DNA from: Rhizobium sp. NLR16a | GTDB taxonomy: Bacteria > Pseudomonadota > Alphaproteobacteria > Rhizobiales > Rhizobiaceae | Reading direction: 5' to 3' | Length of the DNA stretch: 64,000 nt | Assembly: GCF_017948245.1 (NCBI RefSeq) | Contig: NZ_CP072865.1 | Coordinates: 3,931,501-3,995,500, forward strand | Shown: piece by piece, positions 17,699 through 29,712 of the stretch | Numbering within the stretch: the first letter of the stretch is position 1 | How the letters are laid out: every line of letters starts with the position of its first letter | The notes under the pieces: generated by a model | What the model was told of the DNA's origin: nothing | Seen by the model: only the letters and a program-made list of their open reading frames with translations | Database searches by the model: none | Position numbers and translations under genes: made by a program

Positions 17699-18291
17699 CC
17701 CCGCACGAACCACATGCAGCAGCCGGAGCCGAACGGGGCATCATGGTCGTCGTCGTTGGGCCGAGCGGCGCCGGCAAGGACACGCTGATGAACCTCGCTG
17801 CGCGACGTTTTGCCGGCCGCGACAATGTGCATTTCGCCCGCCGCGTCATCACCCGCCACCGTGACGCCGGCGGCGAGGATCATCTTTCCGTCTCTCTCCA
17901 AGGCTTTGCCGCCATGGAGCAGTCAGGCTCCTTCGCCGTCTGGTGGGAAGCGCATGGCCTGAAATACGGCATTCCGGCCGAAGTCTCGGTGGCGCTGTCG
18001 CGAGGCCACGTCGTCGTTGCCAACGGCTCGCGCTCGGCGCTTCACCGCTTCCAAGCCGCTTTCCCGCGGCTGAAGGTCATCAACGTCACGGCCCGTCCCG
18101 AAGTGCTCGCCAGCCGGCTGGAAGCGCGCGGCCGCGAGACACATGAGGACATCATGGCCAGGCTCGCCCGCGGGCCGCTGACCGTGCGTGGCGACTACGA
18201 CGTCACGGAGCTCGACAATAGCGGCTCGCTCGAAGAAGCTGAGCAGAAGATGATCGCGATCCTGGACGGATTGTTGGCCGAAGTGCGCTGA
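17695..18291 (+). CDS. phnN: Ribose 1,5-bisphosphate phosphokinase
   Basis: PhnN phosphorylates ribose 1,5-bisphosphate to PRPP and so returns the sugar of the C-P lyase pathway to nucleotide metabolism. The 198-residue protein has the P-loop GPSGAGKDT near residue 23 and a guanylate-kinase-like fold, with RRVITRH, FAVWWEAHGLKYG and NVTARPEVLASRL. It is coupled to phnM by an ATGA overlap and ends the cluster. Confidence 0.95.
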   Translation: MTPHEPHAAAGAERGIMVVVVGPSGAGKDTLMNLAARRFAGRDNVHFARRVITRHRDAGGEDHLSVSLQGFAAMEQSGSFAVWWEAHGLKYGIPAEVSVALSRGHVVVANGSRSALHRFQAAFPRLKVINVTARPEVLASRLEARGRETHEDIMARLARGPLTVRGDYDVTELDNSGSLEEAEQKMIAILDGLLAEVR

Positions 18292-18311
18292 CGACAATCG
18301 CGAGGAAGGGC

Positions 18312-18814
18312 ATGCGCGCCGTCAAAGTGGTCGACTACAACCCGTCCTGGCCGCGGCTCTTTGCCGAAATCAGCGCCGAGATCTCCATCCTGCTCGGCAA
18401 TCTCGTGCTTTCCATCGATCATATCGGCAGTACGTCGGTTCCCGGCCTGGCCGCCAAGCCGAAGATCGACCTCGATATCGTCACGATCTCCGACGACGCT
18501 CTACCGACGGCGATCGATGCGATGCGCGCGGCCGCTTTCGTCTTCCACGGCGATCGGGGAGAGAAACGCTGGGCCTTCACCCGGGATCACCCGGGTTACG
18601 GATTCAAGCTCTATCTCTGCGGAGCCGATAATCGCGCGCACCGCGAGCGCATCCTGTTTCGCGACTATCTCAGGGAGCACCCGGAAAGAGCCCGGCCTAT
18701 GCCGAGCTGAAACGCCGGCTGGCTGTGGCGGCAGGCGGCGACTGGGATTTCTACACCGGCGGGAAGACCGGGTTCGTCAGTGAGACGGTGCGGCTGGCCA
18801 TATCGGGAGCGTGA
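18312..18814 (+). pseudogene. GrpB-family (UPF0157) nucleotidyltransferase-like protein, frameshifted
   Basis: The first frame encodes a GrpB/UPF0157 domain: VVDYNPSWPRLF, DHIGSTSVPGLAAKPKIDLD and GFKLYLCGADNRAHRERILF are diagnostic. It then reads HPERARPMPS and stops at 18710. In frame +2, from about 18697, the expected continuation is intact: AYAELKRRLAVAAGGDWDFY to a stop at 18812-18814. Adding one G to the run at 18694-18695 would restore HPERARAYAELKRR, so a single-base deletion explains it. This is either a recent pseudogene or a sequencing error. The activity of the family is uncertain. Confidence 0.8.
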
Positions 18815-18864
18815 GATCGGCTGTGCGCCCTTTTTCAAACGAGGAAAGCGTGTTCCACCCCCTC

Positions 18865-19803
18865 CTATCGCCCCGGCTTGCTGGTTTCATCAGACGAATG
18901 ACCGCCAATAGTTTCAGCGATTGACTGTTGCATCCATGCGCGGAACCGCGCCAAGGTCACTTCATTCCAGCGTTCTCGCGATCCGACGAAATAGTAGCCG
19001 CCGAGCCGAACATCCGTTTCGAGCAATTCGACCAGCCGCCCAGCGCGCAGGTCATCCGCAGCGATCAAACGCGTCGCAAGCGCTATTCCTTGGCCCGCGA
19101 CCGCCGCATCGACCGTCAGATTGGCCGACCAGAGGCGCGGACCATTCAAAACGACTTCATGCTCGAAGCCGGCCTTGTGGAACCATTGGCGCCATTGGTC
19201 GCGGCTTTCCTCATGGATCAACGGCTGGCACACCAGATCATCGAGAGTGCGTATTGGGGCGTTCCTGCTGATCCATTCGGGGCTTGTAACCGGAAACATG
19301 CGGGGCCTCTCCAGCAAGATCCAGCGGACATTTCCTCTTGGCTCGTCAGAGTAGCGAATGTCCACATCGGCCTCATAACGCGTGAAATCCGGTTCCAGAT
19401 CGGTTGCGCGCATCACGAAATCGATTCCGGGCAAGGCAAGCTGGAGCTGATTGAAGCGCGGCGTCAGCCAACGCGTTGCGAGGCCCGGCACGCACCAGAT
19501 GCGCAACACGGTGCGGTTGACCGCTGGGCGCAATTCCGCCGTCGACTTGGCAATGAGGTCGAAAGCGATCCCCACGGTCTCGGCAAAAATCCGGCCTTCC
19601 GCCGTGAGCCTGATGCCGCGCGGTCCGGCATCGACAAGCCGTGTGCCAAGCCAGGCTTCGAGGTTACGGACGTGACGGGATATGACGGTGTGGCTGAGAT
19701 TGAGATCGTCCGCGGCCCTGCAACAAAAAGCGCCTTTCCGCCCCTTGGGACATCCGCCAGCATTGTCCCTAGCAAAACCGTCCGCCTCTTGGAGATGACA
19801 CAT
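18865..19803 (-). CDS. LysR-type transcriptional regulator, GcvA-like, unusual N-terminus
   Basis: The HTH part RAADDLNLSHTVISRHV and the linker RNLEAWLGTRLV are typical LysR, followed by a substrate-binding domain of the GcvA/AmpR kind (AVAGQGIALATRLIAADDL). The length (312) is normal. The first about 28 residues (MCHLQEADGFARDNAGG...) do not match the usual first helix (xLRxFExxARxxSF). This suggests compensating indels, a different start or a real divergence. It is divergent from the polyamine-type importer and so probably regulates it, but no effector can be read from sequence. Confidence 0.8.
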   Translation of the reverse strand: MCHLQEADGFARDNAGGCPKGRKGAFCCRAADDLNLSHTVISRHVRNLEAWLGTRLVDAGPRGIRLTAEGRIFAETVGIAFDLIAKSTAELRPAVNRTVLRIWCVPGLATRWLTPRFNQLQLALPGIDFVMRATDLEPDFTRYEADVDIRYSDEPRGNVRWILLERPRMFPVTSPEWISRNAPIRTLDDLVCQPLIHEESRDQWRQWFHKAGFEHEVVLNGPRLWSANLTVDAAVAGQGIALATRLIAADDLRAGRLVELLETDVRLGGYYFVGSRERWNEVTLARFRAWMQQSIAETIGGHSSDETSKPGR

Positions 19804-19925
19804 GGCAAGCCTGCTGCAGCCGGGCTTTGCTTATCCCACAGGCGCGGCTGACGAGATCGCCAACGATTCAGAAGATCGTGGCTGTCAACCAGGCGTCTGA
19901 GACGCTCAACAAACAAGGGAAGCGA

Positions 19926-20975
19926 ATGAAACTCAAGAACAGGTCTACGATTGCAGCTCTGGGACTGCTGTCATTGGCAGTCGCTGCCGGGCCGAGCGTG
20001 GCCAGGGACCTCACCATAGCTTCCTGGGGTGGGAACTTTCAGGATGCTCAACGAAAGATTTTTTTCCAACCCTTTTCTGAAGTCACCGGCAAGCCCTTGC
20101 TCGATGAGGCCTGGGATGGCGGTATCGGTGTACTTCAAGCGAAGGCCAAAGCTGGCAATCCTTCCTGGGACGCCGTGGAGGTCGAGGCAGACGAGCTTGC
20201 GCTCGGCTGTGCAGACGGTCTTTTTGAAAAGGTGGACTGGAGCAAGCTCGGCGGCAAGGATGCATTCCTCCCATCCGCCGTCAGCGATTGCGGCGTCGGC
20301 TCCATCGTTTGGTCGACAGCAATCGCCTATGACGGCGCAAAGATTGCCAAGGGCCCGGAATCCTGGGTCGATTTCTGGGATGTGAAGAAATTTCCGGGCA
20401 AGCGTGCGCTGCGCAAGGGGCCGAAATACACGCTCGAATCCGCGCTGATGGCCGATGGCGTGCCGGCAGATCAGGTTTACGAGGTCCTGGCGACATCGGC
20501 AGGCGTCGACCGCGCCTTCGCCAAGCTCGACGCCTTGAAGCCGAGCCTCGTCTGGTGGACCTCGGGCGCCCAGCCGCTGCAACTGCTTGCCTCCGGCGAG
20601 GTTGCCATGACCAGCGCCTATAACGGCCGCATCACCGGCATCAACCGCTCGGAAGGCAGGAAGTTCAAGGTTGTCTGGCCGGGCAGCATCTACGCCGTGG
20701 ACAGCTGGGTCGTCCTTAAGGGTGCCGAAAACAAGGATGCGGCCTTTGACTTCGTTGCCTTCGCCAGCAAGTCGGAAAATCAGGCCAAACTGCCGCAATA
20801 TATCGCCTACGGTCTTACGAACACAGAAGCCGGCAAGACCCTGCCGCCCGACCAACTGGCGGACCTGCCGACGACCCCGGCCAACATGCAGGGTGCCGTC
20901 AGCCTCGATACAGACTTCTGGATCGACAATTCGGAAGCGCTGACCAAAAGATTCGACGCCTGGTTGGCACAGTAG
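19926..20975 (+). CDS. Polyamine-type ABC importer, periplasmic binding protein (PotD/PotF-like)
   Basis: The 349-residue protein starts with a signal peptide (MKLKNRSTIAALGLLSLAVA, then GPSVARD). The mature part begins LTIASWGGNFQDAQRKIFFQ, a hallmark of the spermidine/putrescine-binding family (SBP_bac_8 type). SAYNGRITGI and the final FWIDNSEALTKRFDAWLAQ fit as well. Ligands in this family are polyamines or related amines, and the exact one is not deducible. The ATG at 19926 with AAGGGAAG is preferred to an in-frame start at 19827, because it gives a proper signal peptide. Confidence 0.9.
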   Translation: MKLKNRSTIAALGLLSLAVAAGPSVARDLTIASWGGNFQDAQRKIFFQPFSEVTGKPLLDEAWDGGIGVLQAKAKAGNPSWDAVEVEADELALGCADGLFEKVDWSKLGGKDAFLPSAVSDCGVGSIVWSTAIAYDGAKIAKGPESWVDFWDVKKFPGKRALRKGPKYTLESALMADGVPADQVYEVLATSAGVDRAFAKLDALKPSLVWWTSGAQPLQLLASGEVAMTSAYNGRITGINRSEGRKFKVVWPGSIYAVDSWVVLKGAENKDAAFDFVAFASKSENQAKLPQYIAYGLTNTEAGKTLPPDQLADLPTTPANMQGAVSLDTDFWIDNSEALTKRFDAWLAQ

Positions 20976-21084
20976 CGGCACAATATCGCCCCACGGATCG
21001 CTCGTGCCGAGGATCCATGGGGGCTTCCGCACATCCTCGTCACTTCGTCTCCTTGAGAACCGATAATCCGAACGGAGGGCCGCC

Positions 21085-22158
21085 TTGGCTACGCCGCGCA
21101 TACGCTTTGATAGAGTCTCCAAATCCTATGGCACGCTTCAGGTCGTCAAAGACCTGTCGCTCGACATCGAGAGAGGCGAATTCGTCAGCCTTCTCGGACC
21201 TTCGGGTTCCGGCAAGACAACCTTGCTGATGATGGCGGCGGGTTTCGAAAACCCAACCGGCGGCAGCATCTGTCTCGACGGCCGCCGTATCGACCATCTG
21301 CCGCCGCATCGGCGCGAAATGGGTGTCGTTTTCCAGAATTATGCACTCTTTCCGCATATGTCGGTCGCCGACAACATCGCCTTTCCGCTGAAGATGCGCG
21401 GTACCGGCCGCAGTGAGATCGAGGATCGCGTAAAACGAGCGCTCGACATGGTGCAGCTGTCTGCAATGAGCAGCCGCAAGCCGGCCCAGCTCTCCGGTGG
21501 CCAGCAGCAGCGCGTGGCACTTGCCCGCGCCCTGGTGTTCGAGCCGGCCGTCGTGCTGATGGACGAGCCACTTGGTGCGCTTGACAAGCAGTTGCGGGAA
21601 CAGATGCAACTCGATATCCGCGCACTCCACAAACGTCTGGAGCTGACCGTGGTGTTCGTAACCCACGATCAGGCCGAGGCGCTTACCATGTCCGATCGCA
21701 TTGCGGTCTTCGACCATGGGAACATTGAGCAGATCGGTTCGCCGCGTGATATCTATGACCGCCCGCAAACACGCGTCGTCGCCGAATTCATCGGCGAAAC
21801 CAATCTGATAGAAGGAACGGTGAAGACGACGGGAGCAGCCGGGGCTTCCATCGAGATCGCCGATGGACGGCATGTGATGGTATCCGGCAACGGCTCCCTC
21901 TCGGTCGGAAGCCGCGTCCATATTTCGGTCCGCCCCGAGCGGATTTCTCTTATGGCCCGCGGCACCGGCTCTGCGATGAATGCCTTGCCGACGAAAATAC
22001 TCGACAGCGTATACCAGGGCGATCACTTGCGGGTACAGCTTGACCACGATGCCTTCCGCTTCGTGGTTCGGACCGACAGGCGATCGGTGGAGTGGCCAGC
22101 CGGCGCCGAAGTGGTGGCGCATTTCGCACCGGACGATTGCTGGGTGATTGCGGCATGA
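21085..22158 (+). CDS. Polyamine-type ABC importer, ATPase (PotA-like)
   Basis: The 357-residue ATPase has Walker A GPSGSGKTT, the Q-loop in GVVFQNYALFPHM, the signature LSGGQQQR, Walker B VVLMDEPLGALD and the switch in VFVTHDQAEA. These are followed by a C-terminal TOBE domain (about residues 280-357). This is the PotA/spermidine class. The start is a TTG with GGAGG 6 bases upstream. Its TGA overlaps the next ATG (ATGA). It lies 109 bases after the binding-protein gene. Confidence 0.93.
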   Translation: MATPRIRFDRVSKSYGTLQVVKDLSLDIERGEFVSLLGPSGSGKTTLLMMAAGFENPTGGSICLDGRRIDHLPPHRREMGVVFQNYALFPHMSVADNIAFPLKMRGTGRSEIEDRVKRALDMVQLSAMSSRKPAQLSGGQQQRVALARALVFEPAVVLMDEPLGALDKQLREQMQLDIRALHKRLELTVVFVTHDQAEALTMSDRIAVFDHGNIEQIGSPRDIYDRPQTRVVAEFIGETNLIEGTVKTTGAAGASIEIADGRHVMVSGNGSLSVGSRVHISVRPERISLMARGTGSAMNALPTKILDSVYQGDHLRVQLDHDAFRFVVRTDRRSVEWPAGAEVVAHFAPDDCWVIAA

Positions 22159-23324
22159 GCGCTTTCCGTCAAAGCGTGGGCAGCCTCGCCCTCGTCCTTC
22201 CTCTTACCCTGTTCCTGGGTGTCTTCTTCATGTGGCCACTTCTGACAGTGCTCGAGCAGGCGGTGTCCGATCCTGTCGTCAGCCAAAACCTGCCCCGGAC
22301 GACCGCCGCGGCCTCAACCTGGAACCGTATTTCCCCACCCTCCGACGACATGCAGACAGCGCTTGTCGACGACCTGAAATCGATCGACGACGATCAGAAG
22401 CTGGGCGAGGTGGTCCGAAGACTGAACAGCGCCCAGCCGGGCTTCCGCACTCTGATGAGAAAGACCGTCGCCGCGGTGAAAGACGGCGCTGGGGCGGCAA
22501 CCCTCGGCGAGGTGGACGCGCGATGGAACGATGCTGCGTTCTGGAGAGCGATCGCCGAGGCGACCAATCCTTATACCGATCGCAATCTCCTTGCCGCGGT
22601 TGATCTTCAGCACGACACATCGGGAGCGATCGTGGCGATGCCGGATGGAGAGTCGGCCAATCAGGCGATTCTTCTAAGAACTTTCGGTGTGGCTGCCGTC
22701 GTGACCTTGGCGACATGCCTGACCGGCCTGCCATATGCGATGCTGGTCGCAGCCACCAGTGGCTGGCGGCGACAGCTTCTCCTTGCCGCGGTGCTCCTGC
22801 CGCTATGGACATCGCTGCTGGTGCGCACCGCGGCGTGGTACATTCTCCTGCAGGACAAGGGGCTTATCAACTCCTCCCTCCTGTCGCTCGGCCTCGTCAG
22901 CGACGCGTTGCCACTTCTCTTCAACCGAACGGGTGTCATTATCGCCATGACGCATGTTCTGCTGCCCTTCATGGTCCTCCCGATCTACAGTGTCCTCATC
23001 GCAATCCCTCGAAATCTCATGCCGGCGGCAGCCTCCCTCGGTGCGAGACCGATCCGGGCCTTCCTGCATATCCTGTTGCCTCTGACATTGCGCGGTATCG
23101 CTTCCGGCGGGCTGCTCGTTTTCATGGCAGCACTCGGTTATTACATCACGCCGGCGCTCATCGGCGGGCCGAAAGACCAGATGATCAGTTCGGTGATTGC
23201 CTTCTACGCCACCGGCTCCGCCAATTGGGGCATGGCCGGCGCGCTCGGTATCGTGCTGCTTGCCGCGACCATCGTGCTCTATGGCGTCTATGGCCGGCTC
23301 ACGACGAAGACGGCAGGTGCATGA
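22155..23324 (+). CDS. Polyamine-type ABC importer, first permease (PotB-like) with insertion
   Basis: The C-terminal two thirds are a binding-protein-dependent permease (AAASLGARPIRAFLHILLPL is the EAA loop). At 389 residues it is about 100 longer than E. coli PotB. The extra part is a hydrophilic segment after the first membrane helix (roughly residues 40-170), predicted outside the membrane. The ATG at 22155 overlaps the ATPase stop. It forms the membrane channel with the next gene product. Confidence 0.9.
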   Translation: MSAFRQSVGSLALVLPLTLFLGVFFMWPLLTVLEQAVSDPVVSQNLPRTTAAASTWNRISPPSDDMQTALVDDLKSIDDDQKLGEVVRRLNSAQPGFRTLMRKTVAAVKDGAGAATLGEVDARWNDAAFWRAIAEATNPYTDRNLLAAVDLQHDTSGAIVAMPDGESANQAILLRTFGVAAVVTLATCLTGLPYAMLVAATSGWRRQLLLAAVLLPLWTSLLVRTAAWYILLQDKGLINSSLLSLGLVSDALPLLFNRTGVIIAMTHVLLPFMVLPIYSVLIAIPRNLMPAAASLGARPIRAFLHILLPLTLRGIASGGLLVFMAALGYYITPALIGGPKDQMISSVIAFYATGSANWGMAGALGIVLLAATIVLYGVYGRLTTKTAGA

Positions 23325-23325
23325 C

Positions 23326-24114
23326 ATGATAGTTCGTTTGCTTAAATCTCTGTACGGCGCGGCAACGGTGATTTTTCTGCTGGCCCCGCTTTTGGCGATC
23401 CTTCCGATCGCATTTACCTCCAGCAGTTTCCTGGCCTATCCCATCCCTTCTTTTTCGACCCGCTGGTTTGCGGAACTCGCAAACGAGGACGCCTGGCGCC
23501 GGTCCATCGTCAACAGCCTGCTGATCGGTACGGGGACCACTCTGCTTTCAACCGTGCTCGGCATGCTGGCCTCGCTTGCGCTGCGCAGGCGCATTGTCTT
23601 CGGCTCAACGCTGCGGACAATGTTCCTTCTGCCGATGGTCGTTCCAGCGGTCGTGCTCGGCGTCGGGCTTCAAATCCTATTTGCCAAGCTCGGATTTCCG
23701 AATACCTTTGCGGCCGTCATCATAGCGCATACCGTTGTCGCCGTCCCCTTCGTGCTGATCAGCATTACCGCATCGCTTGAAGGTATCGACTATCGTGTCG
23801 AGCGGGCGGCGACGAGCCTGGGGGCTTCCCCGGCAAAGGTCTTCTGGAAAGTGACGCTGCCGCTCGCCATGCCGGGCGTGCTGTCGGGCGCGGTGCTTGC
23901 TTTTGCCACCTCGCTTGATGAAGTCGTGCTGACATTGTTTGTTGCCGGCCCAAATCAGTTGACGCTCGCGCGCCAGATGTTCTCGTCGATTCGCGAAAAC
24001 ATCAGCCCGGCCATCGTCGCTGCGGCATTTCTCTTCATCCTCGGAACGGTCTTTCTCGGAGGCCTGCTGGCCGTCGTGCACAAACGCGCCGCCCGTTCCA
24101 CAATCGTGGGATGA
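23326..24114 (+). CDS. Polyamine-type ABC importer, second permease (PotC-like)
   Basis: This 262-residue permease has about six membrane segments. The EAA loop is in ERAATSLGASPAKVFWKVTLP and the PotC-like SFLAYPIPSFSTRWF is near the N-terminus. It starts one base after the stop of the first permease, within ATGACATGA, so translation is probably coupled. It closes the importer operon, and the facing ftsK gene ends 59 bases away. Confidence 0.93.
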   Translation: MIVRLLKSLYGAATVIFLLAPLLAILPIAFTSSSFLAYPIPSFSTRWFAELANEDAWRRSIVNSLLIGTGTTLLSTVLGMLASLALRRRIVFGSTLRTMFLLPMVVPAVVLGVGLQILFAKLGFPNTFAAVIIAHTVVAVPFVLISITASLEGIDYRVERAATSLGASPAKVFWKVTLPLAMPGVLSGAVLAFATSLDEVVLTLFVAGPNQLTLARQMFSSIRENISPAIVAAAFLFILGTVFLGGLLAVVHKRAARSTIVG

Positions 24115-24172
24115 TCCGGGGCTATGGAGTGCAGCGCCTCACGTCGAGCCGTGATGGCGCTGCTCATGCCGA

Positions 24173-26557
<2,385 letters not shown>

Positions 26558-26590
26558 TCATGCCTAACAAATTACGACCCTACCGGGATA

Positions 26591-26637
26591 GAAAAGGAAG
26601 GTTAATAAGTTCCTTCCAGCCGTATCGTTCCGATACG
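26591..26637 (-). terminator. Tandem hairpins between polA and ftsK
   Basis: CGTATCG-TTC-CGATACG (26621-26637) and GGAAGG ... CCTTCC (26596-26617) are two inverted repeats. Read on the minus strand the second is followed by TTTTC, so it can end polA transcription 75-120 bases after its stop. The remaining bases up to 26712 are AT-rich and may hold the ftsK promoter. Confidence 0.5.
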
Positions 26638-26712
26638 AACCAGGAAAGCACATCGTCGTGAATTCAATAAGTTAGGGGAAGCGGAAAAATCTTTTTCGTT
26701 TTGGGGAGGCGG

Positions 26713-29712
26713 TTAATGCGCCTCGTCCCAATTGCTGGCGGCGCGAGCATCGACCTTGAGCGGCACGCGCATTTCGAGCGCCGGCATCGTGGCGTTTTCC
26801 ATGACGGAGACAATGACCGGCATCGCCTTTTCGACGTCCTCGTCCTCGACCTCGAAAATCAGCTCGTCATGCACCTGCAGCAGCATGCGCACACGCTCGG
26901 CAAGACCGGCTTCGGCCAGCGCCGGCTCCATCTTGATCATCGCCCGGCGGATGACGTCGGCAGCAGAGCCCTGGATCGGCGCGTTGATCGCCGCCCGTTC
27001 GTTGAAGGCGCGCACCGAAGGGTTGGAGGAGCGGATTTCGGGATAGTTGATGCGGCGGCCGAAGATCGTTTCGACATAACCCTTGTCGCGGGCCATCGCC
27101 TTGCGGCTTTCCATATAGTCGCGGATGCCGGGGAAGCGCTCGAAATATTTCTTGATGTAGTCGCCGGCTTCCGAGCGCTCGATCGAAAGCTGGTTGGCGA
27201 GGCCGAAAGCGGAGATGCCGTAGATGATGCCGAAATTGATCGCCTTGGCGCGGCGGCGCACCTCACCCGGCATGCCTTCGACCGGCACGCCGAACATTTC
27301 CGAGGCCGTCATGGCGTGAATGTCGACGCCATCCTCGAAGGCCTTGGTCAGCTGCGGGATCTCGGCCACATGGGCGAGCACCCGCAGTTCGATCTGGCTG
27401 TAGTCGGCGGAGATCAGCTTGTGACCCGGCGTCGAGATGAAGGCGGTGCGGATCCTGCGGCCCTCTGCGGTGCGCACCGGAATGTTCTGCAGGTTCGGTT
27501 CGGACGAGGACAGGCGCCCCGTGGTCGTCGAAGCCAGCGAATAGGAGGTGTGGACCCGCCTGGTTTCCGGATGGACATAGCCCGGAAGCGCGTCGGTATA
27601 GGTGGATTTCAGCTTGGTGAGCTGGCGCCAGTCGACGATCTTGCGCGGCAGCTCGAAACCGGCGGCGGCGAGGTCCTCGAGCACTGAGGCGGAGGTCGAC
27701 CATTGTCCGGTCTTCGTCTTGCTGCCGCCGGCAAGTCCCATCTTGCCGAACAGGATGTCGCCCAGCTGCTTCGGCGAACCGATGTTGAAACGCTCGCCGG
27801 CGAGCTGGTAGATCTCGTCTTCCAGGCGCGCCGCACCCTGAGCCAGTTCGCCTGACAGCCGCGACAGGATCTGCCGGTCGACGGTGATGCCGCGCGCTTC
27901 CATACGCGCCAGCACCGGCAGCAGCGGCCGCTCCAGCCGCTCGTAGACGCTGGTCAGCCCCGTCGCCGCCAGCCGCGGCTTCAACACCAGCCACAGGCGC
28001 AGCGTCACGTCGGCGTCTTCAGCGGCATAATGGGTGGCGCGGTCGATATCGACCAGATCGAAGGTGACGTTCGCCTTGCCGCTGCCCGCCACATCCTTGT
28101 AGGGGATCGGCGTATGGCCGAGGAATTTTTCCGAGAGCGGATCCATGCCGTGAGCGCCGGTGCCGGCGTCGAGCACATACGAGATCAGCATCGTGTCGTC
28201 GAAACTCTTCGTCTCGATGCCGTAGCGCTTCATCAAGAGGTAGTCGTATTTCAGGTTCTGGGCGATCTTGAGGACCGATTCGTCCTCCAGCAATGCCTTC
28301 AGCCGCGGCAAGGCGTCACCCATGGGAATCTGGTTGTCGGCCAGGCCGCCGCCGAGCAGATCGCCGACGCCGTTCTTGTGGGCAAGCGGCACATAGGCGG
28401 CGCGAATCTTCGTTCCAGTGGGATCGCTGACATTGTCGGCGATCGCCATCGCAAAACCGACAAGCTCGGCCTGCATCGCATCCAGCGACGTGGTCTCGGT
28501 ATCGAAAGCCACGAGGCCGGTGTCGCGCGCATCGGCGATCCATCGGTCGAGCGCCGCCAGATCGCGGATCGTCTCATAGGTCGAATGATCGAAAGGCAGC
28601 GCCGCAAAAGCCTCGGCCCGCGCTTTGGCTAGATCCGCCGGCGAAAAAGCGCCTTCGACACCGCTCTTTGCCTTCGCGCGCGGCGGCACGGGCACCGATT
28701 CGCCCGAAACGTCGGGGATGCCGCCGGCAACGGGCTCCGGCTCGGCCGCATCGAGATCGGGACCATGGGCCGCCTTACCCCATTCGATAGGGACGACCGC
28801 CGGTTCGATCGCGCTCGCATCGCAATCGCAGACTTCGGCGACGCGTCGGGTCAGCGACGTGAATTCCATCGTCTTCAGGAAGCCGATGAGCTTCGGGCCA
28901 TTCTGCGGTTCCAGCACCAGCGCGTCGAGATCGAGATCAAGCGGCACGTCGGTGCGCAGCCGCACGAGTTCGCGCGAAAGCCGCGCCATCTCGATATTGG
29001 CAAGGATCGTCTCGCGGCGTTTGACCTGCTTGATCTCGGTGGCGCGATCGAGCAGCGTGTCGAGATCGCCATATTCCTCAAGGAGCTGGGCAGCCGTTTT
29101 CGGGCCGATGCCGGGAATGCCGGGAACATTGTCGACGGAGTCACCGGTCATCGCCTGCAGGTCGATCATCTTTTCCGGCGGCACGCCCCATTTCTCGACG
29201 ACATCGGGAATGCCGATCTGCTTGTCCTTCATGCTGTCGTACATGTGGACATTTGAGGTGACGAGCTGCATCAGATCCTTGTCGGAGGAAACGATGGTGA
29301 CATCGGCGCCCGCCGCCTCGGCCTGGCGGGCGTAGGTGGCGATGATATCGTCGGCCTCGAAGCCTTCGGTCTCGATGCAGGGCAGGTTGAAGGCGCGGGT
29401 CGCCTCTCTTATCAGGCCGAATTGCGGGATGAGCTCTTCCGGCGGGGCCGAGCGGTTCGCCTTGTAGGCGTCATAGAGATCCTTACGAAAGGTCTTGGCG
29501 GAATAGTCGAAAATGACGGCAAGATGGGTCGGCGTTACGCCGACATCGGTGTTGCGCGCATCCCTCAAGAGCTTCCACAGCATGTTGCAGAAACCGGAAA
29601 CGGCGCCGACCGGCAGACCGTCGGTCTTGCGTGTCAGCGGCGGCAATGCGTGAAACGCCCGGAAGATGAAGCCGGAACCGTCGACTAGGAAGAGATGATC
29701 GCCTTTTTTCAT
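26713..29712 (-). CDS. polA: DNA polymerase I
   Basis: The 999-residue protein has all three PolA activities. The 5'-3' exonuclease covers about residues 1-290 (DGSGFIFRAFHALPPL, EGFEADDIIAT, IVSSDKDLMQL). An intact 3'-5' proofreading domain follows (FDTETTSLDAM and YAAEDADVTLRLW). The polymerase domain has DYSQIELRVLAH, the O-helix RRRAKAINFGIIYGISAFG and the final LLQVHDELIFEV. It fills gaps and replaces Okazaki primers. The gap upstream, between polA and marR, contains an sRNA on the other strand. Confidence 0.98.
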   Translation of the reverse strand: MKKGDHLFLVDGSGFIFRAFHALPPLTRKTDGLPVGAVSGFCNMLWKLLRDARNTDVGVTPTHLAVIFDYSAKTFRKDLYDAYKANRSAPPEELIPQFGLIREATRAFNLPCIETEGFEADDIIATYARQAEAAGADVTIVSSDKDLMQLVTSNVHMYDSMKDKQIGIPDVVEKWGVPPEKMIDLQAMTGDSVDNVPGIPGIGPKTAAQLLEEYGDLDTLLDRATEIKQVKRRETILANIEMARLSRELVRLRTDVPLDLDLDALVLEPQNGPKLIGFLKTMEFTSLTRRVAEVCDCDASAIEPAVVPIEWGKAAHGPDLDAAEPEPVAGGIPDVSGESVPVPPRAKAKSGVEGAFSPADLAKARAEAFAALPFDHSTYETIRDLAALDRWIADARDTGLVAFDTETTSLDAMQAELVGFAMAIADNVSDPTGTKIRAAYVPLAHKNGVGDLLGGGLADNQIPMGDALPRLKALLEDESVLKIAQNLKYDYLLMKRYGIETKSFDDTMLISYVLDAGTGAHGMDPLSEKFLGHTPIPYKDVAGSGKANVTFDLVDIDRATHYAAEDADVTLRLWLVLKPRLAATGLTSVYERLERPLLPVLARMEARGITVDRQILSRLSGELAQGAARLEDEIYQLAGERFNIGSPKQLGDILFGKMGLAGGSKTKTGQWSTSASVLEDLAAAGFELPRKIVDWRQLTKLKSTYTDALPGYVHPETRRVHTSYSLASTTTGRLSSSEPNLQNIPVRTAEGRRIRTAFISTPGHKLISADYSQIELRVLAHVAEIPQLTKAFEDGVDIHAMTASEMFGVPVEGMPGEVRRRAKAINFGIIYGISAFGLANQLSIERSEAGDYIKKYFERFPGIRDYMESRKAMARDKGYVETIFGRRINYPEIRSSNPSVRAFNERAAINAPIQGSAADVIRRAMIKMEPALAEAGLAERVRMLLQVHDELIFEVEDEDVEKAMPVIVSVMENATMPALEMRVPLKVDARAASNWDEAH

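Noticed and set aside
18928..19851. A 307-codon open frame antisense to the LysR gene
   Set aside because: The LysR protein on the other strand has clear domains; this frame has none and overlaps it almost fully.
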